DNA of 17,489 nt, from positions 1-17,489 of the forward strand of contig JAEEZO010000044.1 in assembly GCA_016291895.1 (NCBI GenBank). The letters are read 5' to 3'. Position 1 is the first letter of the stretch, and every line of letters begins with the position of its first letter. This stretch comes from Caryophanales bacterium (GTDB lineage: Bacteria > Bacillota_I > Bacilli_A > RF39 > UBA660). The position numbers were made by a program, and so were the translations under genes. Positions 15,086-17,489 of the stretch are shown here, one piece after another. The notes under the pieces were generated by a model, which was given only the letters and a program-made list of their open reading frames with translations, searched no databases and was not told the DNA's origin.

Positions 15086-15718
15086 TTATTTTCTTAAAAC
15101 TTTTGCTTGACCATTAATTGGAGTAACTTCATAAGTTGATTCTTTTGCACCACGTTCTAGAGTATTATAATCACATTCTTCTTCACTATAAGTAACAATA
15201 TAACTACCTTGTAAGCAAATAGCTTCGCTACCCCAAGCAGTCATAATAATTAAGTTTTCAGGAACTTCTGTTAAAACTCTAGGGTCTCTTGTAGGAATAT
15301 AATATCCACTACCATCGGCATTATAAGTTTTTGCGAATTTAGCTGCTTTTACGATATATTCTTCATTTGATGTACTTGATACGTTTGTAACAACAATATC
15401 AACTAAACCATCACGTTCTTTTACAACGCCTGATTCTTCAGATAAGATATACTCACGTCCATCAATAACTGTCTTTAATACCGTATCAACTTTTTCGCCT
15501 ACAACTCCTCTTCTAGCAGCTACTGGAGCAATTTTTGTTCCAATAAACTTCTTTTCTTCGGGAATATTTCTTAAATATTCTCCTATTTCTTCTTTTTGTA
15601 AAACACGACAAATGATTTCTAAATCTGGATACTCCTCTTGATGACAACTTTTAAGAATAATTTTTTTGTATTCCATAATATATTTTTTGTCTTCAAAATC
15701 CTTTCTAAATATTTTCAT
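15086..15718 (-). CDS. Conserved-looking protein of unknown function, possible PGDYG-like C-terminus
   Basis: 210 residues, not recognised with certainty. It is soluble, with no signal or membrane segment. An Ala/Arg/Gly stretch KIAPVAARRGVVGEK (62-76) is followed by a beta-rich part (TVIDGREYILSEE, DIVVTN) and a C-terminal segment WGSEAICLQGSYIVTY then LERGAKESTYEV, which resembles the PGDYG-type domain of Firmicute proteins of unknown role; this is by eye only. The ATG at 15718 has no ribosome site: a terminator-like hairpin with a C/T-rich tail ends a few bases before it. An internal ATG at 15676 is not better supported. The gene has its own terminator, so it is probably a single-gene unit controlled by the structured leader upstream. 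Confidence 0.7.
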   Translation of the reverse strand: MKIFRKDFEDKKYIMEYKKIILKSCHQEEYPDLEIICRVLQKEEIGEYLRNIPEEKKFIGTKIAPVAARRGVVGEKVDTVLKTVIDGREYILSEESGVVKERDGLVDIVVTNVSSTSNEEYIVKAAKFAKTYNADGSGYYIPTRDPRVLTEVPENLIIMTAWGSEAICLQGSYIVTYSEEECDYNTLERGAKESTYEVTPINGQAKVLRK

Positions 15719-15719
15719 A

Positions 15720-15755
15720 TTGAAAAGAAAAGACTTCTACGAATATAGAAGCCTT
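15720..15755 (-). terminator. Terminator-like hairpin abutting the start codon at 15718
   Basis: Ten pairs on the minus strand, AAGGCTTCTA with TAGAAGTCTT (arms 15746-15755 and 15730-15739, one G-U pair), 6-base loop, followed by a C/T-rich tail that runs to two bases before the ATG. It could be an attenuator, or a structure that hides or replaces the ribosome site. Confidence 0.55.
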
Positions 15756-15763
15756 AAGAAGAC

Positions 15764-15890
15764 AAAAACAAGACCCCCACATTACGTAAAAGTCTTGTTC
15801 AAATATATAATATTCTTTACTCCCGGGTATAAAAACCTATAGACGAGATATAAACCATTAATAAATGGGAACTACTCCCTTTCAATACGC
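15764..15890 (-). ncRNA. Structured leader RNA or small RNA, family not identified
   Basis: A promoter at 15896-15924 should start a transcript near 15890, and a terminator hairpin ends it near 15764, giving an RNA of about 125 bases with no plausible reading frame. GC-containing islands stand out in A/T-rich DNA: AAAGGGAGTAGTTCCC (around 15864-15879), a CCATT/AATGG hairpin overlapping it, and ACCCGGGAGTAAAG (around 15817-15830). The motif GGGAGTA occurs twice in the same orientation. The terminator stem is AACAAGAC/GTCTTGTT (15792-15799 and 15767-15774) with a 17-base loop, then T5. It does not match T-box, SAM, purine or TPP signatures; the GGGAGTAG box recalls the yybP-ykoY (Mn2+) family, but the other conserved parts are not visible. 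Confidence 0.5.
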
Positions 15891-15895
15891 TATAT

Positions 15896-15924
15896 ATTAT
15901 ACCACAAAACGGCTTAAAAGTAAA
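15896..15924 (-). promoter_or_regulatory. Promoter of the leader/small RNA (extended -10)
   Basis: On the minus strand TTTACT (15919-15924), 17 bp, TATAAT (15896-15901) preceded by TGG, an extended -10. It lies just after the tRNA-Ser terminator. Confidence 0.65.
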
Positions 15925-15928
15925 GAAA

Positions 15929-15946
15929 AAGTCACTTTCGTGACTT
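15929..15946 (-). terminator. Terminator of tRNA-Ser
   Basis: 7-bp arms AAGTCAC (15929-15935) and GTGACTT (15940-15946) closing a GAAA tetraloop on the minus strand, followed by a T run. Confidence 0.85.
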
Positions 15947-15957
15947 CATATCATTAA

Positions 15958-16049
15958 TGGCGGAGTGGGAGGGATTTGAACCCTCGCAGCAGTAATCCCA
16001 CTCTACATCCTTAGCAGGGACGCCTCTTCAGCCTCTTGAGTACCACTCC
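15958..16049 (-). tRNA. tRNA-Ser (anticodon GCU)
   Basis: 92 bases including an encoded CCA. The acceptor stem GGAGTGG (16043-16049) pairs with CCACTCC; the discriminator is G. The anticodon stem CGTCC/GGATG holds the loop CTGCTAA, giving anticodon GCU, which reads AGC and AGU. The long variable arm is typical of class II tRNA-Ser, and the T arm has GAGGG TTCAAAT CCCTC. It has its own promoter and terminator and is not part of a tRNA array. Confidence 0.97.
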
Positions 16050-16063
16050 AAATGACTAAAAAT

Positions 16064-16092
16064 ATAATAACATTTTAGACAAATCATGTCAA
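16064..16092 (-). promoter_or_regulatory. Promoter of tRNA-Ser
   Basis: A consensus TTGACA (16087-16092), 17 bp, TATTAT (16064-16069) on the minus strand, with the expected start about 8 bases before the mature tRNA. It is one of the strongest promoters in the window, as expected for a stable RNA. Confidence 0.85.
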
Positions 16093-16111
16093 TAAAGTTT
16101 AATAATAAAAT

Positions 16112-16134
16112 AAAAAAGATGATTTCTCATCTTT
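16112..16134 (-). terminator. Terminator of the phosphoglycerol-transferase-like gene
   Basis: 8-bp arms AAAGATGA (16115-16122) and TCATCTTT (16127-16134) with a GAAA loop on the minus strand, 2 bp after the stop at 16137, followed by a T run. Confidence 0.85.
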
Positions 16135-16136
16135 AT

Positions 16137-17489
16137 TTATTTACTTATAAAAATATTAGTATCATAATACTTACTATGTTTTAAAAGTTCATCATTAAAA
16201 GTATCTCTTCCAAGTATTTCAATCATTGTTTTTTCATCACTATAAAGATTGACACCAAAACCTAGTTTATTACCTTCAATTGTTCCTCCAATACTTGCAA
16301 TTATTGTTGGATACATATCAAACATACTAAATTCTCGATTCTTTGGACTATCTTTAATCATACTATTTATTATTGCATTATAATTTACTCTTGTATAATC
16401 TTTATGATTTTTATAGAAACTATCTTGCATAACTTGATGATCACCCATTAAGACAATTGTTGTATTATCATAAAAATCTTGTTCTTTTAACCATTCAATA
16501 TATTCACTAATCATCTTTGAAGAACAAGCATAGGCATTTGCAAGATGTTCTTTATATGGTGATTCACATGATTTATCTAAATAACCATCTTTAAAATGAG
16601 TATCCATTGTAAATAAAATAAACGCAAATGGTTCAGATTCTTTAGATAAGTTTAATATTTCATCTTTAGAAAATTCTAAAATCTTTTTATCTTCAATACC
16701 CCACCATACAAAATAGTCTTTAGGAACAAGGCCTTTTTCTTTAGCAGTGTTATTATCAAATATTTTAAAGTCACCATTTGATTTAACATACAAGTCCATT
16801 GCAGAAAACTCTTTTTCACTACCTTGCATTAATTCAATGTTATAACCATTTTCACTTAAGATATCACCTAACGATTTAACGTTTTTCATAAAAGGTCTTT
16901 TCTCATTATAACCTTTAAATAACTTAACATTAATTGGTGTTCCAGTTGTTGATGCTGTAAATGATGAAACGGTAAACGCTGTTTTAGTTAATGTATAACT
17001 TCCACCCAATTTTGAAGTATTTGAAAAACTACTATTATTAAAAGCAATATCTTCAAGTTCTGGAATAATTGATTGATCAAAAGCACCACCATTTTCTTTT
17101 GAGAATAATGAAGCTTCCATACTTTCTAAATAAATAATTATTAAATTTCTTTTCTTTTTAGGTAATTCTACTTTTACTTTATTAGTATCAACATAATATT
17201 CTTCATATATTGTTGTTTCTTTAAAACTATTTATAACATATTCATCAAAGTGAACAGTCTTTAATAAACTAATGATACTTAAAACAAAAAATATAATAGA
17301 AAAAATAATCTTTCTTTTTTTATCTTTTAATACATATTTTTCTAAAATAATAATTGTTATTAATAATAAAGTAAAAATCCATAAACAAGGAATAATTGTA
17401 TCAATAACAACTGTTAAAGATCCACCAGCTCCCATATTATGGGATATAAGATATGCAAATTCATAGAAACTAACTGTTCCCATTACAAA
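16137..17489 (-). CDS. LtaS/OpgB-like membrane phosphoglycerol transferase (5' end outside window)
   Basis: The frame is open to the window edge. An in-frame ATG at 17483 would give 448 residues, but no ribosome site is visible and the family normally has more N-terminal membrane helices, so I treat it as partial. Numbering from that ATG: two membrane segments (about 27-48 and 58-75), then a large extracellular alkaline-phosphatase/sulfatase-fold domain. Metal and catalytic residues by motif: Glu120 (YLESME), candidate nucleophile Thr164 (GSYTLT), Asp294/His296 (MDTHF), Asp348/His349 (MGDHQ). The family moves phosphoglycerol or related head groups from lipids to teichoic acids or glycans. The WWGIEDKKI and TASTTGTPI stretches resemble OpgB-type enzymes more than classical LtaS. 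The substrate is unknown. It is a single gene with its own terminator. Confidence 0.85.
   Translation of the reverse strand, partial: FVMGTVSFYEFAYLISHNMGAGGSLTVVIDTIIPCLWIFTLLLITIIILEKYVLKDKKRKIIFSIIFFVLSIISLLKTVHFDEYVINSFKETTIYEEYYVDTNKVKVELPKKKRNLIIIYLESMEASLFSKENGGAFDQSIIPELEDIAFNNSSFSNTSKLGGSYTLTKTAFTVSSFTASTTGTPINVKLFKGYNEKRPFMKNVKSLGDILSENGYNIELMQGSEKEFSAMDLYVKSNGDFKIFDNNTAKEKGLVPKDYFVWWGIEDKKILEFSKDEILNLSKESEPFAFILFTMDTHFKDGYLDKSCESPYKEHLANAYACSSKMISEYIEWLKEQDFYDNTTIVLMGDHQVMQDSFYKNHKDYTRVNYNAIINSMIKDSPKNREFSMFDMYPTIIASIGGTIEGNKLGFGVNLYSDEKTMIEILGRDTFNDELLKHSKYYDTNIFISK

Noticed and set aside
15764..15890. Assignment of the leader to the yybP-ykoY (Mn2+), guanidine-I or T-box families
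   Set aside because: Only short boxes match (GGGAGTAG, CCCGGGAG). The other conserved elements, such as the T-box TGGNACCGCG or the guanidine-I ACACGG, are not present, and the downstream gene is not a transporter or aminoacylation gene.
15805..15898. Possible long closing stem of the leader RNA between its start and the region near 15805-15817
   Set aside because: Most of the 5' strand of this stem lies in the -10 region and would not be transcribed from the promoter found, so only about four pairs remain.

Overview
The window is AT-rich DNA, and every gene I can support (17 protein genes and one tRNA gene) lies on the minus strand, so transcription runs from high to low coordinates. SepF, EngB, a SufU-type Fe-S scaffold, an NrnA-type phosphoesterase, acetate kinase, sortases, and strong AGGAGG/GGTGAT ribosome binding sites point to a low-GC Gram-positive (Firmicutes/Bacilli), probably an uncultured host-associated lineage near the Mollicutes. 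UGA is used as a stop (sufD, and the membrane protein gene ending at 7338) and Trp is read from UGG, so this is the standard code and not mycoplasma code 4. The lineage is inference.

Layout in the direction of transcription. 17489-16137: an alkaline-phosphatase-superfamily phosphoglycerol transferase (LtaS/OpgB-like), its 5' end outside the window. 16092-15929: promoter, tRNA-Ser(GCU) with encoded CCA, terminator. 15924-15720: a promoter-driven structured leader or small RNA with a terminator and a second terminator-like hairpin, directly before an unidentified conserved protein (15718-15086). 14980-12167: ackA, an nrnA-like gene and engB, closely packed. 12142-11617: sepF with its own promoter and terminator. 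11577-6892: a cell-surface island in two transcription units. The first encodes a membrane-anchored InlB-B-repeat protein and a secreted sortase-domain protein with a duplicated N-terminal module. The second encodes a membrane-anchored sortase and two small multi-pass membrane proteins whose genes overlap. 6864-3787: sufC-sufD-sufS-sufU with overlapping or nearly touching ends, but without sufB and with a half-length SufD. 3738-1: two paralogous membrane-anchored surface proteins with bacterial Ig-like (Big_2) domains and a right-handed beta-helix domain; the second runs off the window.

How the genes relate. The suf genes make Fe-S clusters: SufS mobilises sulfur, SufU relays it, and SufC with the SufD-like protein forms the scaffold. 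The surface island and the Big_2/beta-helix pair look like an envelope programme: two sortase-fold proteins, repeat-rich anchored proteins, and no LPXTG-type sorting signal in any complete protein here. The most unusual points are the SufB-less suf operon, the sortase with a duplicated unknown module, the Gln at the usual catalytic Arg position in both sortases, and the unidentified RNA at 15764-15890. Terminator hairpins often contain the stop codon of the gene they end, a sign of a compact genome.
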